Assembly: GCA_002347685.1 (NCBI GenBank)
Contig: DDWS01000066.1
Span: forward strand, 240,360-304,359
From: Syntrophaceae bacterium UBA2280
GTDB taxonomy: Bacteria > Desulfobacterota > Syntrophia > Syntrophales > Smithellaceae
Reading direction: 5' to 3'
Length of the DNA stretch: 64,000 nt
The notes under the pieces were generated by a model, which saw only the letters and a list, made by a program, of their open reading frames with translations, did not search any database and had not been told where the DNA came from. A program made the translations under genes and the position numbers. Positions 43,667 to 51,764 of this stretch are shown here, one piece after another; positions within the stretch are counted from its first letter, which is position 1, and every line of letters begins with the position of its first letter.

Positions 43667-44325
43667 TTTTGCATGAACAATTCGAGCTGGAAATTCTGTC
43701 CCGGCTTCAAAGTGGACGGTTCCTGGGTGCGCTAATCTTCACCGGGGGAACGATGCTGCGCCTATGCCATGGCCTGGACCGCTATTCTGTGGATTTGGAT
43801 TTCTGGGCAGCCAAAGATGGTGTGGACTGGATGAAATACGCCCGCAGACTGGAGGCGCACTTGTCGCAGGATTATAAAATTGTCGATGCGGCTAATAAGC
43901 GATTTAGCCTTGTGGTTGAACTGAAGTCGGCGTCATACCCGCGTTCGCTGAAAATGGAGGTCCGTAAAGAAGTCAAACGCGTGAAAACCGAAACAAGCAT
44001 TGCCTACAGCCCGAATGCCAGCATACAGGTATTGCTGAAAACCGTGACACTCGGACATATGATGAAGTCAAAAATTGAGGCCTTCCTCGACCGCGCGGAA
44101 ATCCGCGATGCTTACGATCTGGAGTTCCTCATTAAAAGAGGTGTTCCTGTTTCCGCAGATGCTGAAACTGTCGCACGTCTGCTTGCGGGCTTGGAAAAAC
44201 TCGGCAAAAAGGATTATTCCGTCAAGCTCGGAACGCTGCTCCCTGCCGATTTGCGCAATTACTATCGGGAAAATGGATTTCGGATACTGAAAACACATTT
44301 ACAAGACAGGTTGAACAAGCTCTGA
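43654..44325 (+). CDS. abiEii: AbiEii-type nucleotidyltransferase toxin
   Basis: 223-residue toxin with LIFTGGTMLRLCHGL and YSVDLDFW (nucleotidyltransferase GG-T and DxD motifs). Start is GTG at 43654 inside the antitoxin gene. Shorter than the 338-residue toxin at 38194, and only the core fold is shared. Expected to block growth by nucleotide transfer to tRNA, neutralised by the preceding antitoxin. Confidence 0.87.
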   Translation: MRDLILHEQFELEILSRLQSGRFLGALIFTGGTMLRLCHGLDRYSVDLDFWAAKDGVDWMKYARRLEAHLSQDYKIVDAANKRFSLVVELKSASYPRSLKMEVRKEVKRVKTETSIAYSPNASIQVLLKTVTLGHMMKSKIEAFLDRAEIRDAYDLEFLIKRGVPVSADAETVARLLAGLEKLGKKDYSVKLGTLLPADLRNYYRENGFRILKTHLQDRLNKL

Positions 44326-44489
44326 AATCATCTTAAAAAAGCGCGGTTGTGTCTTGACGGGCGGTTATAAAACGCAATTGTCCTGGCGGCACTTCACACG
44401 GATGCAACAGGTTGAAAAACTAATTGACAGGCGGATGCCTTTCATTTATGCTAGCACACAAGTAAGTTGCACACGAGGATGTTGGCAGC
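44326..44489. promoter_or_regulatory. promoter region of the marR-oxidoreductase operon
   Basis: Spacer with TAGCACACAAGTAAGTTGCA near 44453, a candidate but imperfect operator for the MarR protein. No gene seen. Confidence 0.3.
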
Positions 44490-44966
44490 ATGATGCAGAA
44501 AACCGATTGCATTTTCTTTCAGTTCGCCAAGGCTTATCAGCTTTCCAGCCGGTTTCTCACCTCGAAGGTTTCGCAGCTCAACCTCACCGCCGTTCAGGCC
44601 ATGGTTTTGGGATTTCTGACGGAGGAAGACCAGATCACCTCCAGCGAACTGGGCAAGCGCACGGAACTCGACTCCGCTACACTCACAGGAATTCTTGATC
44701 GACTGGAGGCAGCGGGATATCTCGAACGCAAGAGCAATCCCGACGATCGCCGCTCCATCCACATTCATCTGACCTCGAAAGGCAAGGCGCTGGGCCTCAA
44801 GGCCTCGCAATTGCTCACCCGCGCCAATCAGGAATTCCTGCAGGTGCTGACGGACAAACAAAAAAAGGAACTTCGCGAGATCATACAAACCCTGCGTCTT
44901 TCCAAACCGCGTCTGCAAGACGCAAACGCAGATCCCGGCGCATCCGCCGGAGAAAGGCAACGATGA
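44490..44966 (+). CDS. MarR-family transcriptional regulator
   Basis: 158-residue winged-helix regulator: SSELGKRTELDSATLTGILD (recognition helices) and NPDDRRSIHIHLTSKG (wing, DDRR motif). It overlaps the oxidoreductase start by 4 bp, so it probably controls this operon in response to a small molecule, perhaps the enzyme's substrate. Confidence 0.9.
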   Translation: MMQKTDCIFFQFAKAYQLSSRFLTSKVSQLNLTAVQAMVLGFLTEEDQITSSELGKRTELDSATLTGILDRLEAAGYLERKSNPDDRRSIHIHLTSKGKALGLKASQLLTRANQEFLQVLTDKQKKELREIIQTLRLSKPRLQDANADPGASAGERQR

Positions 44967-47200
44967 TGGGAACGATTCATAAAACCGGCTGTGTGCTGTG
45001 CGCGCAAAATTGCGGTCTGGAAGTCGAGGTGGAGAGTAACCGCATTGTCAAGGTGAAAGCGGACAAGTCCAACGCCAAAAGCGAAGGCTATGTCTGCCGC
45101 AAAGGGCTGAATATTGCGTATCATCAGCATAATGCCGACCGTCTTAAATACCCCTTGAAAAAAGTCGGGGATAAATTTGAGCGGATTTCCTGGGATCAGG
45201 CCATCGATGAAATTGCAGACAAGCTCAAAAGCATCGTCGGGCAGCACGGCCCCCGCTCGTTTGCCTACATGGGGGCTAGCACGCAGGGATGTCATTTCGA
45301 AGCGGCCTTCGGGGTCCGCCTGATGCGGGGACTGGGCTCTCAGTATCACTATGGCGCCCTGGCCCAGGAGTTCGCCGGAGCCTTCTGGGTGATCGGGCGC
45401 ACGCACGGACGCCAGTATCTTCATGACGGCCCCGACGTCGATGACACCGATGTTCTTTTGACATTCGGCTGGAACGGCATGCAGAGCCACCAGATTCCAC
45501 AGGCCCCCCGCAAGCTTCAGCGCCTCTCCAGAGATAAAGACAAAATGCTGATCGTGGTCGATCCGCGACTTTCCGAAACGGCAAAGCTTGCCGACATTCA
45601 TCTGCGAATCCGCCCCGGCACGGACGCGCTGCTGATCAAATCGATGATTGCCATCATCCTGAAAGAAGGCTGGGACAATAAAGATTATCTCGCAAACCAT
45701 ACGTCGGGCTTCAATTCCGTAAAAGGCTATTTCGATAATTTCGACGTCCGTGCCGCCATCTCGGTGTGCGAACTCGACTATGAATCGGTTTATGAAGTCG
45801 CGAGGCACTATGCCACGCGTAAATCGTCGCTGCGCTACGATCTGGGCATTTTCATGGGACGCCACAGCGGGCTCAACTCTTATTTGATCGTGATCCTCAT
45901 GGCGATCTGCGGCAGGCTCTGCGTGCCGGGCGGCAATGTGATTCCCGGCCACATGATGCCCATCGGCTCTCACACGGACGAAAGAGACCCGAAAGTCTGG
46001 CGGGCCGTGGCAACCAATGCTTTCCCGGTTTGCGGCGTTTTCCCGCCGAACGTCATGCCCGAAGAAATCCTCTCCGATCATCCCGAAAGACTGCGGGCGG
46101 TTCTGGTGACCGGTTCCAACCCGCTGCGCTCGTATGCGGACACCACCGCGTATGAAAAAGCCTTTGCCCGCCTCGACCTTCTGGTTACGGGAGAAATCGC
46201 CATGACGGAAACGGCGGCGCTTTCGCATTATGTGCTGCCGTCGCGCACCGGCTACGAATCCTGGGACGGCACGTTTTTTCCGATGACCTATCCCGGCATT
46301 CATTTTCAAATGCGCCGGCCGATTGTTGAACCGGACGGCGAGCAACTGGAACTGGGAGAAATTCATCTGCGGATCGCCGATAAGATGGGATTGATTCCGC
46401 CGATTCCGGAAAGCCTTTATCAGGCAGCCTTTGAAAGCCGGCCGGTCTTTGCCAAAGCCCTGATGGAGTATGCCGTCACGGAACCGAAGGCTCTTTCAGC
46501 CATGCCGTTCATCCTGGGAAAGACGCTGGGTAAAGCCCTGGGATCTGTCCATCTGGCGGCGCTTTGGGGTATGCTGCAGGTCGCTCCCAAGGAGCTTTAC
46601 AAAAATGCCGTCCGGGCGGGCTTTACGTCGGGTCCTGCTTTAGGCGAGGAAATCTTCCAGTCGATTTGCGATCATCCTGAAGGCATCTTCGTGGGCAAGA
46701 TTGATCCGGACAACAATTTTGCCCAGGTCAAAACCGAGGACGGCAAAATTAACCTGCACATTCCCGAACTGCTCGATGAATTGAAAACCATCGAAGCCCG
46801 ACAGGAAGAAGCGGCGCTTGTGCTCCCCGCCGGGTTACCGCTGATTCTCATGGCCGGCCGTCACATGAGCATGAACGCGAATACCAACCTGCGTGATCCG
46901 GCGTGGAACGAAGGCAAGCGCGCCTGCACGCTGACCATGCATCCCGACGATGCGGCGGCTCTGAATGTAAAAGACGGACATACGGTGCGGGTCACCACGG
47001 AAGCGGGCACGGAAGAAATCGAACTGGAAATCACGGAAACGGCCAGGCCAGGCCATGTGGTCATGCCGCACGGGTTCGGCCTGATTTACGACGGCACTCA
47101 ATACGGCGCAAACGTCAACCGCCTGACGAAAAACACACACCGCGACCAGTTCGGCACCCCCCTGCATCGCTATGTCCCCTGCCGGGTTGATGCACTGTAG
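44963..47200 (+). CDS. molybdopterin (bis-MGD) oxidoreductase, catalytic subunit
   Basis: 745-residue DMSO-reductase-family enzyme. The N-terminal [4Fe-4S] motif is C10-x2-C13-x3-C17-x27-C45; the C-terminal domain has the dinucleotide-binding pattern (MPHGFGLIYDGTQYGANVN). Near residues 130-140 (HYGALAQEFAGAFW), where formate dehydrogenases and nitrate reductases keep the Mo ligand, I see no Cys, Sec or Ser; Glu136 is a candidate. No Tat signal and no electron-transfer subunit adjoin, so it is likely cytoplasmic. Substrate unknown. Confidence 0.85.
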   Translation: MMGTIHKTGCVLCAQNCGLEVEVESNRIVKVKADKSNAKSEGYVCRKGLNIAYHQHNADRLKYPLKKVGDKFERISWDQAIDEIADKLKSIVGQHGPRSFAYMGASTQGCHFEAAFGVRLMRGLGSQYHYGALAQEFAGAFWVIGRTHGRQYLHDGPDVDDTDVLLTFGWNGMQSHQIPQAPRKLQRLSRDKDKMLIVVDPRLSETAKLADIHLRIRPGTDALLIKSMIAIILKEGWDNKDYLANHTSGFNSVKGYFDNFDVRAAISVCELDYESVYEVARHYATRKSSLRYDLGIFMGRHSGLNSYLIVILMAICGRLCVPGGNVIPGHMMPIGSHTDERDPKVWRAVATNAFPVCGVFPPNVMPEEILSDHPERLRAVLVTGSNPLRSYADTTAYEKAFARLDLLVTGEIAMTETAALSHYVLPSRTGYESWDGTFFPMTYPGIHFQMRRPIVEPDGEQLELGEIHLRIADKMGLIPPIPESLYQAAFESRPVFAKALMEYAVTEPKALSAMPFILGKTLGKALGSVHLAALWGMLQVAPKELYKNAVRAGFTSGPALGEEIFQSICDHPEGIFVGKIDPDNNFAQVKTEDGKINLHIPELLDELKTIEARQEEAALVLPAGLPLILMAGRHMSMNANTNLRDPAWNEGKRACTLTMHPDDAAALNVKDGHTVRVTTEAGTEEIELEITETARPGHVVMPHGFGLIYDGTQYGANVNRLTKNTHRDQFGTPLHRYVPCRVDAL

Positions 47201-47226
47201 GATAAAAAGCCGCAGTCGAGAGATCT

Positions 47227-47249
47227 GCCCGGGGCCCAAGGCCCTGGGC
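47227..47249. terminator. hairpin between convergent oxidoreductase and fnr-like genes
   Basis: GCCCGGGGCCC-AA-GGCCCTGGGC folds to a ~10-bp stem with one G-T pair. No T-tract follows on either strand, but it lies between two convergent genes and next to a heptad array. Confidence 0.4.
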
Positions 47250-47250
47250 A

Positions 47251-47306
47251 CTGACTTCTGCCCTCTGACTTCTGCACTCTGACCTCCGACCTCCGACCTC
47301 TGTCCC
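47251..47306. repeat. eight-unit heptad array (CTGACTT-type)
   Basis: In-phase units CTGACTT, CTGCCCT, CTGACTT, CTGCACT, CTGACCT, CCGACCT, CCGACCT, CTGTCCC, reaching the stop codon of the fnr-like gene. Confidence 0.8.
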
Positions 47307-47986
47307 TACCCCTCCCCCTCCGCCAGCCCTGCAAGCCGTTTTCTGTCCAGAATCGTGATGCTCCGCCCCGAAGTCGCTAAAATGCCGTCCTCTGCCAGTT
47401 TTCTGAGCGCACGGGAAAGCGCCTCGGGCGTCGCGCCCAGAATTTTAGCCAGTTCCCGCTGTGTAATGGTCAATTCGATCCGGTTGGTCCTTGCATCTTC
47501 CTTCGACGGGTCATGCAGGAGGAAGGAAGCCAGCCTGCCCGGAATTTCCTTGAGCGATAAAGACTCGATGAGGTTCATTGAATCTTTGAGTCGCTGCGAC
47601 AGAATGAAAATAATGTTGAGCAAAAGGGCCGGCTCCTGCCGGGCCACCGTTTCCACAAGCAGCCCCGGAATCAGAAGAACCAGACTTTCTTCAATCGCCA
47701 TGGCGCTGGCCGGAAACGAATCCGTAGCAAAAGCGGTGCACAAACCAAACGGGTCTCCCGGCCCAAGAAGCTGCAGGGTCTGCTCCTTGCCGAAAGACGA
47801 ACTGCGGTAGAGTTTGAGCTGTCCGGAAACGACAACATAAAACGACCGGATTGGATCGTCCTCGCCTAAAACCATTTCTCCCGGTTTGAATTTCTTATAC
47901 AGGCCCTGGGTCGTCAGAACTTGAATGTTTTCCGCGGAAACGCCCTGAAAAAGAGGAATGTCCTTTATGGGTCTGCCGGTTTCCAT
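47306..47986 (-). CDS. Crp/Fnr-family transcriptional regulator
   Basis: 226 residues: cyclic-nucleotide-type beta-barrel (FYVVVSGQLKLYRSS, GPGDPFGLC), dimer helix, and C-terminal helix-turn-helix (TQRELAKILGATPEALSRAL). No N-terminal Cys cluster, so it is DNR/ArcR-like rather than an oxygen-sensing Fe-S Fnr; a haem or other ligand is possible. A perfect FNR box lies 21 bp upstream of its start, suggesting autoregulation and control of thioredoxin. Part of this gene is copied in the mosaic at 48538-48606. Confidence 0.9.
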   Translation of the reverse strand: METGRPIKDIPLFQGVSAENIQVLTTQGLYKKFKPGEMVLGEDDPIRSFYVVVSGQLKLYRSSSFGKEQTLQLLGPGDPFGLCTAFATDSFPASAMAIEESLVLLIPGLLVETVARQEPALLLNIIFILSQRLKDSMNLIESLSLKEIPGRLASFLLHDPSKEDARTNRIELTITQRELAKILGATPEALSRALRKLAEDGILATSGRSITILDRKRLAGLAEGEG

Positions 47987-48006
47987 ATAAAAATAATTCT
48001 CCCATG

Positions 48007-48020
48007 TTGATTCAGATCAA
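48007..48020. promoter_or_regulatory. perfect FNR-type box
   Basis: TTGATTCAGATCAA matches the TTGATNNNNATCAA consensus exactly, in the 134-bp divergent region between the Crp/Fnr gene and thioredoxin. Confidence 0.8.
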
Positions 48021-48026
48021 TGACGC

Positions 48027-48046
48027 CTTACCGGCTATGCGGTAAG
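48027..48046. promoter_or_regulatory. second inverted repeat in the divergent region
   Basis: CTTACCG-GCTATG-CGGTAAG, a perfect 7-bp inverted repeat six bases from the FNR box. It may be an operator for another regulator or part of the thioredoxin promoter. Confidence 0.35.
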
Positions 48047-48120
48047 AACAAATCGAAAAGTGGTGTATTTTTAACACAGACAGACAGGAAAATAAATCAA
48101 TTAACCAAGGAGATAGAAAA

Positions 48121-48456
48121 ATGAGTCATTCAGAATTAGTCCTACACGCGGACGACAGCAACTTCAACACGGTGGTTTTGAAAGAAACCAAACCGACACT
48201 CGTCGATTTCTGGGCGCCCTGGTGCGGACCGTGTAGGGCAATCGGTCCGATCCTGGAAGAACTTGCGGCAAAGTATACGCAAAAGGCAAACGTGGTTAAG
48301 GTGAATGTGGACGATAACCCGGTGACGGCATCCCAGTATGGCGTCCGCAGCATTCCCACCCTGATGGTTGTAAAGGACGGCAAGGTGCAGGAAACACAGG
48401 TGGGAATGGTTTCAAAAAACGAGCTGGCGGTGATCCTGGACCGCCATATCAACTAG
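48121..48456 (+). CDS. trxA: thioredoxin
   Basis: 111-residue thioredoxin with WCGPC (Trp34-Cys38), FWAPWCGPCRAIGPIL and the cis-Pro in SIPTLMV. Disulfide reduction in the cytoplasm. Placed next to an FNR box and divergent from its regulator. AAGGAG precedes the ATG by 9 nt. Confidence 0.95.
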   Translation: MSHSELVLHADDSNFNTVVLKETKPTLVDFWAPWCGPCRAIGPILEELAAKYTQKANVVKVNVDDNPVTASQYGVRSIPTLMVVKDGKVQETQVGMVSKNELAVILDRHIN

Positions 48457-48474
48457 CGGCAAAAGGAGAAATAC

Positions 48475-48591
48475 ATCAATGATATATTACTGATTCTGCT
48501 GATTATCGGGGGCTGGTTTTTTCTGCAGGTCTGGCTTTTGCCGAAAGACGAACTGCGGTACAGTTTGATCGGCCCGGAAACGACGACATAA
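48475..48591 (+). pseudogene. truncated small membrane-protein gene fused to a crp fragment
   Basis: After AAAGGAG (48462-48468) a frame NDILLILLIIGGWFFLQVWL follows, typical of a one-helix membrane protein, but the codon where ATG is expected reads ATC (48475-48477). After LLPK the frame runs into DNA copied from the crp/fnr-like gene (48538 onward) and stops at 48591. Both start loss and truncation suggest a dead gene formerly co-transcribed with thioredoxin. Confidence 0.55.
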
Positions 48592-48839
48592 AACGCGCGG
48601 ATCGTCTCTGCCCCGAGCTCGACGTGATCATCCCCGACAAGGCCGCGCGCTTCATTCGCTTCTGCGACGCGTTCACCATACTGCTTGTCACCTTCACGGA
48701 TATTCCCGGCTATATGCCCGGCACGGATGAGGAAATCATTCTTCCCCGGAATACGCGCAAAAGGAACATCGCGATTCTGGAGACAATGCAGGATAAAAAA
48801 AGCCAGACTCGAAAAAAGCATAATCATATATTTTTATAG
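48592..48839 (+). pseudogene. internally deleted carboxyltransferase fragment
   Basis: Three pieces of a relative of the 23505-25076 gene are joined: around 24318-24363, 24546-24637 and 24963-25076. The first junction lies exactly at GACAAGGCCG, present twice in the intact gene (24354 and 24546). The combined frame from GTG 48624 stays open for 71 codons (IIPDKAARFIRFCDAF, then TDIPGYMPGTDEEIILPRNT). Many synonymous differences mean it is not a recent copy. Directly upstream is a crp-gene fragment (48538-48606). No function expected, though the preserved frame is notable. Confidence 0.75.
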
Positions 48840-48862
48840 GCTATAGGCGATGGGCGATGGAT
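48835..48862. repeat. heptad array (TATAGGC/GATGGGC)
   Basis: Units TATAGGC, TATAGGC, GATGGGC, GATGGAT start within the stop region of the carboxyltransferase fragment, just as an array follows the stop of the intact gene at 25076. Confidence 0.55.
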
Positions 48863-48930
48863 TGTCAGGCTGCTCAGAAAGGGGTTTAACGTTTGCATTG
48901 ATTAGGCAGGGGCGATCGTCAGACCGCCCC

Positions 48931-48969
48931 CCTCAACATATCATGGGTCCACCGGATATGGAGGCCAGG
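48931..48969 (+). repeat. 39-bp PQHIE repeat, copy D
   Basis: Read on the plus strand it encodes PQHIMGPPDMEAR. It belongs to a four-copy family with 54560, 56807 and 61348 (the latter three on the minus strand). Confidence 0.6.
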
Positions 48970-49205
48970 CGAAATCTTTCATTGGCTGATCCTCCATCTC
49001 ATTTAGCACAATGCCCTGTTCTCATAGGATAAAGTCAGCCTCTGACCCGTCTCCGGCGATTGGCAGACTAATTGCAATTGCATTGGGTCGGACAGGATCG
49101 ATGAGCCTTTTTACGCAAACATATAGAAAATTCGGTACTCACAAAACAGTATCCTGCGGGCTTCGCTTTCCTGTGCCAAAACTGACAATGCAAAAGGAGA
49201 CCAGT
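48970..49205. other. leader region before the DUF932 gene
   Basis: The frame of the DUF932 gene is open back to 49011, but this part is not conserved and lacks a ribosome site. No other gene is seen. Confidence 0.35.
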
Positions 49206-50342
49206 ATGTCTAAGCACAATATTCCATCTGATTCGGATTCAGATGCGACTTTTATCGGGTGGCAAAGAAGTTTAAAAGATGATGATACCCCCCTCTTCAA
49301 TATCACCGCCACGGACCATCCGTTGTATCAATCCACAGTCACCGAGGCTACTTTGCGCAGGCTGCACCTGCAGGTTCCCAAGGCGACCTCCCCGTATCAT
49401 GATTCGGCTCCGGTCCCCTGGCATCTTGCGGGGATCGAATTAAATCACCCCGGGACCGCAAAAAGCGCCATAAAAATGGCCGGACTGGATTACACCGTTT
49501 TGAAGAAACCGGGAAAGGCGGAACCTGGATTGAAGGATTCTGCCTGTGCAATCGTGAGAGCAGATACCGGTGAAGTCCTGGGCTCCGTCAAAGCTAGTTA
49601 TGAACCTGTTCAGAACATGGATGCTTTCGAATTCTTTGATGCTTTGGTTGCTGAAGGCGAAGCAACATACGAGACAGCCGGCTTTTTGGGCAAAGGCGAA
49701 TGCATCTGGATCCTGGCGAAACTTCCCGGTTATATGAAAGTCCGGGGCAACGACATCGTTAACAAATATCTCCTGCTCACCAACAGTCATGATGGCCGCT
49801 CACAGGTTGGAGTGAGACTCACACCCATCCGTGCCGTCTGCAATAATACTCTGACGTCTGCATTGCAGGGCGCGGGAGACATTTCAATCCGTCACGCGCC
49901 GAACACAATTAAATACTACGAGCAGGCCTTCACCATTCTCGGATTGTCAAATTCGTTATACGAACAACTCCATGTTAAGTTCAACGGTATGGCAGCCAGG
50001 AAGATCACACAGGCGCAATTGCGGGAATATGTTCAGGCGCTGATTCCGGATAATGAAGAGAAGGAAAACAAGGCTAAAACAGAAAAAATCCGCCAAATCA
50101 TGCTTCATTTGTATGATTCCGGCCAGGGCGCGGATCTCGCACGAGGAACGGTGTGGGGGGCTTTCAACAGTGTAGCCGAATATGCGGATCACCTGATGTT
50201 GGGCGAAAATCCAACCACACGCCTGAATTCAATCTGGTTTGGGCATGCGGAAAAATTAAAGTCTAAGGCTTTCCTGCTAGCCGAAAAACTGATGGGGTAT
50301 GAACCTGTGATCCGGGCAAGCAACAAAGCCGTCGTGTTTTGA
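49206..50342 (+). CDS. DUF932 phage/plasmid-like protein
   Basis: 378 residues from ATG 49206 (AAAAGGAGA upstream). From residue ~70 it follows the DUF932 pattern: PVPWHLAGIEL, AGLDYTVLKKP, VLGSVKASYEPVQN, LTPIRAVCNNTLT, with the late EYADHLMLGENPTTRLNSIWFG. The first ~65 residues (including NITATDHPLYQSTVTEA) are unrecognised. These proteins occur in phages, plasmids and integrated elements; function unknown. No phage genes adjoin it. Confidence 0.8.
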   Translation: MSKHNIPSDSDSDATFIGWQRSLKDDDTPLFNITATDHPLYQSTVTEATLRRLHLQVPKATSPYHDSAPVPWHLAGIELNHPGTAKSAIKMAGLDYTVLKKPGKAEPGLKDSACAIVRADTGEVLGSVKASYEPVQNMDAFEFFDALVAEGEATYETAGFLGKGECIWILAKLPGYMKVRGNDIVNKYLLLTNSHDGRSQVGVRLTPIRAVCNNTLTSALQGAGDISIRHAPNTIKYYEQAFTILGLSNSLYEQLHVKFNGMAARKITQAQLREYVQALIPDNEEKENKAKTEKIRQIMLHLYDSGQGADLARGTVWGAFNSVAEYADHLMLGENPTTRLNSIWFGHAEKLKSKAFLLAEKLMGYEPVIRASNKAVVF

Positions 50343-50380
50343 CACCGGTTTGCACCCCCCCCGGATTTCTTTAGAAAGAT

Positions 50381-51151
50381 TCAGTTAAAGGCGGACGCGA
50401 CTTTTTTAGCGACCCTGACTTTGACACATGGGTCTGTCTGATCTTGTTCAAGCAGTCTGTATTCCGTTTTTCGACAAAATAATCGCCATCGGTCAAATCG
50501 TATCATGTAGGGTTTAAATTCATTTTTTTGAGCATTTTTCAGGGATGTTTCATTTGTTTTCTTAATATAGCCCAGCGCCCATTTTGCACCCATTGCGGCC
50601 CCTTTTTCAGCAAACTTTAAACTTCTCCATACCTGGATGCCCAAACCCCGGTATTTTTCCAGGGTAAACACAAACTCAAACAGCAGTTCATGGGTTGACA
50701 AAGGCTTCACTGCACCTTTGAAAAATGATTGGATTTTTTCATTGCTGCGGGAATCAATGAGCCAAGCTAAATGGCAAGGCTCATCCTTGACGGTTACAGC
50801 GACATAGGGTGTTTGAATCCCTGAATTAATCATATTTAAAATGCGTACCCTCTCCCATAGCTCCGGGATCGTTAATATCCGCTCGTGGATATTGATAAGC
50901 GCGGGAATGTCATCCGCGCGCAGTTCGCGCAAAGAAAGGCTTATACGGGGCAGTGGCACCTGAACACGCACGGACAGATTCCGGCGGAGAATATAGTAAA
51001 TTGTATTGGAATAGAAACGACGCTTCACCTCAAGCAGTACCAGTAACGCAATTTTACATGCATTGACTGCGGCAGAAGGCGTGAACCTAAAAATGGACAA
51101 TACTGAAACTCCGTCAGGTATATTTTTCATATTTTTTCGATACCCGTTCAT
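50381..51151 (-). CDS. GNAT-like acetyltransferase with N-terminal extension
   Basis: 256 residues. Residues ~75-230 look like a GNAT fold: LSLRELRADDIPALINIHE, PYVAVTVKDEPCHLAWLID, and FVFTLEKYRGLGIQVWRSL in the acetyl-CoA-binding position. The ~65-residue N-terminus is unrecognised and contains a hydrophobic stretch (VNACKIALLVLLEV). Start could be 51151 or the ATG at 51130. Substrate unknown. Convergent with DUF932. Confidence 0.6.
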   Translation of the reverse strand: MNGYRKNMKNIPDGVSVLSIFRFTPSAAVNACKIALLVLLEVKRRFYSNTIYYILRRNLSVRVQVPLPRISLSLRELRADDIPALINIHERILTIPELWERVRILNMINSGIQTPYVAVTVKDEPCHLAWLIDSRSNEKIQSFFKGAVKPLSTHELLFEFVFTLEKYRGLGIQVWRSLKFAEKGAAMGAKWALGYIKKTNETSLKNAQKNEFKPYMIRFDRWRLFCRKTEYRLLEQDQTDPCVKVRVAKKVASAFN

Positions 51152-51242
51152 GTATTCTATTTAAAACATGAACTTAACCGTGTCTATCCTTTCAGGGTAC
51201 TATGTTCCTGACTTTGAATGCCGGGTCCATCAACGGTTGTCT

Positions 51243-51395
51243 TCAGACATTTCCCGGCGCTCTGAATAATATTGTCCACACGGCAAAAGCAATCATCAAC
51301 ACAGCGCCGGAAATGGCCATAAGGAACAATATCTTAGCGACAATATCCGTCATACCTTCGTCGACTTTGGTTTCACGAAACATGTTTTCAATCAT
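51243..51395 (-). CDS. small single-helix membrane protein (50 aa)
   Basis: An excellent ribosome site (AAAGGAGGGCATC) precedes ATG 51395. The product starts MIENMFRETKVDEG and has one helix, IVAKILFLMAISGAVLMIAF, then a short tail. No family recognised. It is one of several tiny membrane proteins in this cluster. Confidence 0.7.
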   Translation of the reverse strand: MIENMFRETKVDEGMTDIVAKILFLMAISGAVLMIAFAVWTILFRAPGNV

Positions 51396-51470
51396 GATGC
51401 CCTCCTTTCGGCGTACCGCGGTCTCACAGGACTCCGGAAGATTGCCCGACTTACGTTATCCCTGATTTCA

Positions 51471-51764
51471 CTACGGCATCAGCGCCACATCATGCCGGCC
51501 TGTTTCCGCAGGATCGTTTACGGATCCGCTTCCTTCCGGTGAACCGCGGTCCTTTTGCCATTCCTGACGGGTCTGCTGCGTTTTGAATAATTCACCAAAC
51601 ATCTGTCCGCGATTCTCGCTTGATGATGATTGCAAATAAAGAAAAAATACCGCCCCGAGAAACACGAATATGGAGAGCAGGGATGCCACAATCGTGACCA
51701 GGAGGCTCGCCATCGGTGATTTGACGGCCTGTATCGGAAATGGATGGTATTGTACTCTTGTCAT
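51471..51764 (-). CDS. small membrane-anchored protein
   Basis: 97 residues; one helix (ASLLVTIVASLLSIFVFLGA, residues ~19-38), then a polar C-terminal domain rich in Gln, Arg and Ser. No recognised family. The start is uncertain (51764 or the internal ATG at 51713). Same orientation as neighbouring envelope genes. Confidence 0.55.
   Translation of the reverse strand: MTRVQYHPFPIQAVKSPMASLLVTIVASLLSIFVFLGAVFFLYLQSSSSENRGQMFGELFKTQQTRQEWQKDRGSPEGSGSVNDPAETGRHDVALMP

Noticed and set aside
44828..46366. Long antisense frame across the marR/oxidoreductase genes
   Set aside because: No domain is recognisable, and both sense genes are intact and well supported.
44963..47200. Selenocysteine codon in the molybdopterin oxidoreductase
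   Set aside because: The frame has no internal TGA, so no Sec is encoded.
49206..50342. Prophage or plasmid integration around the DUF932 gene
   Set aside because: There are no integrase, structural or replication genes and no flanking repeats; the DUF932 gene alone is insufficient.
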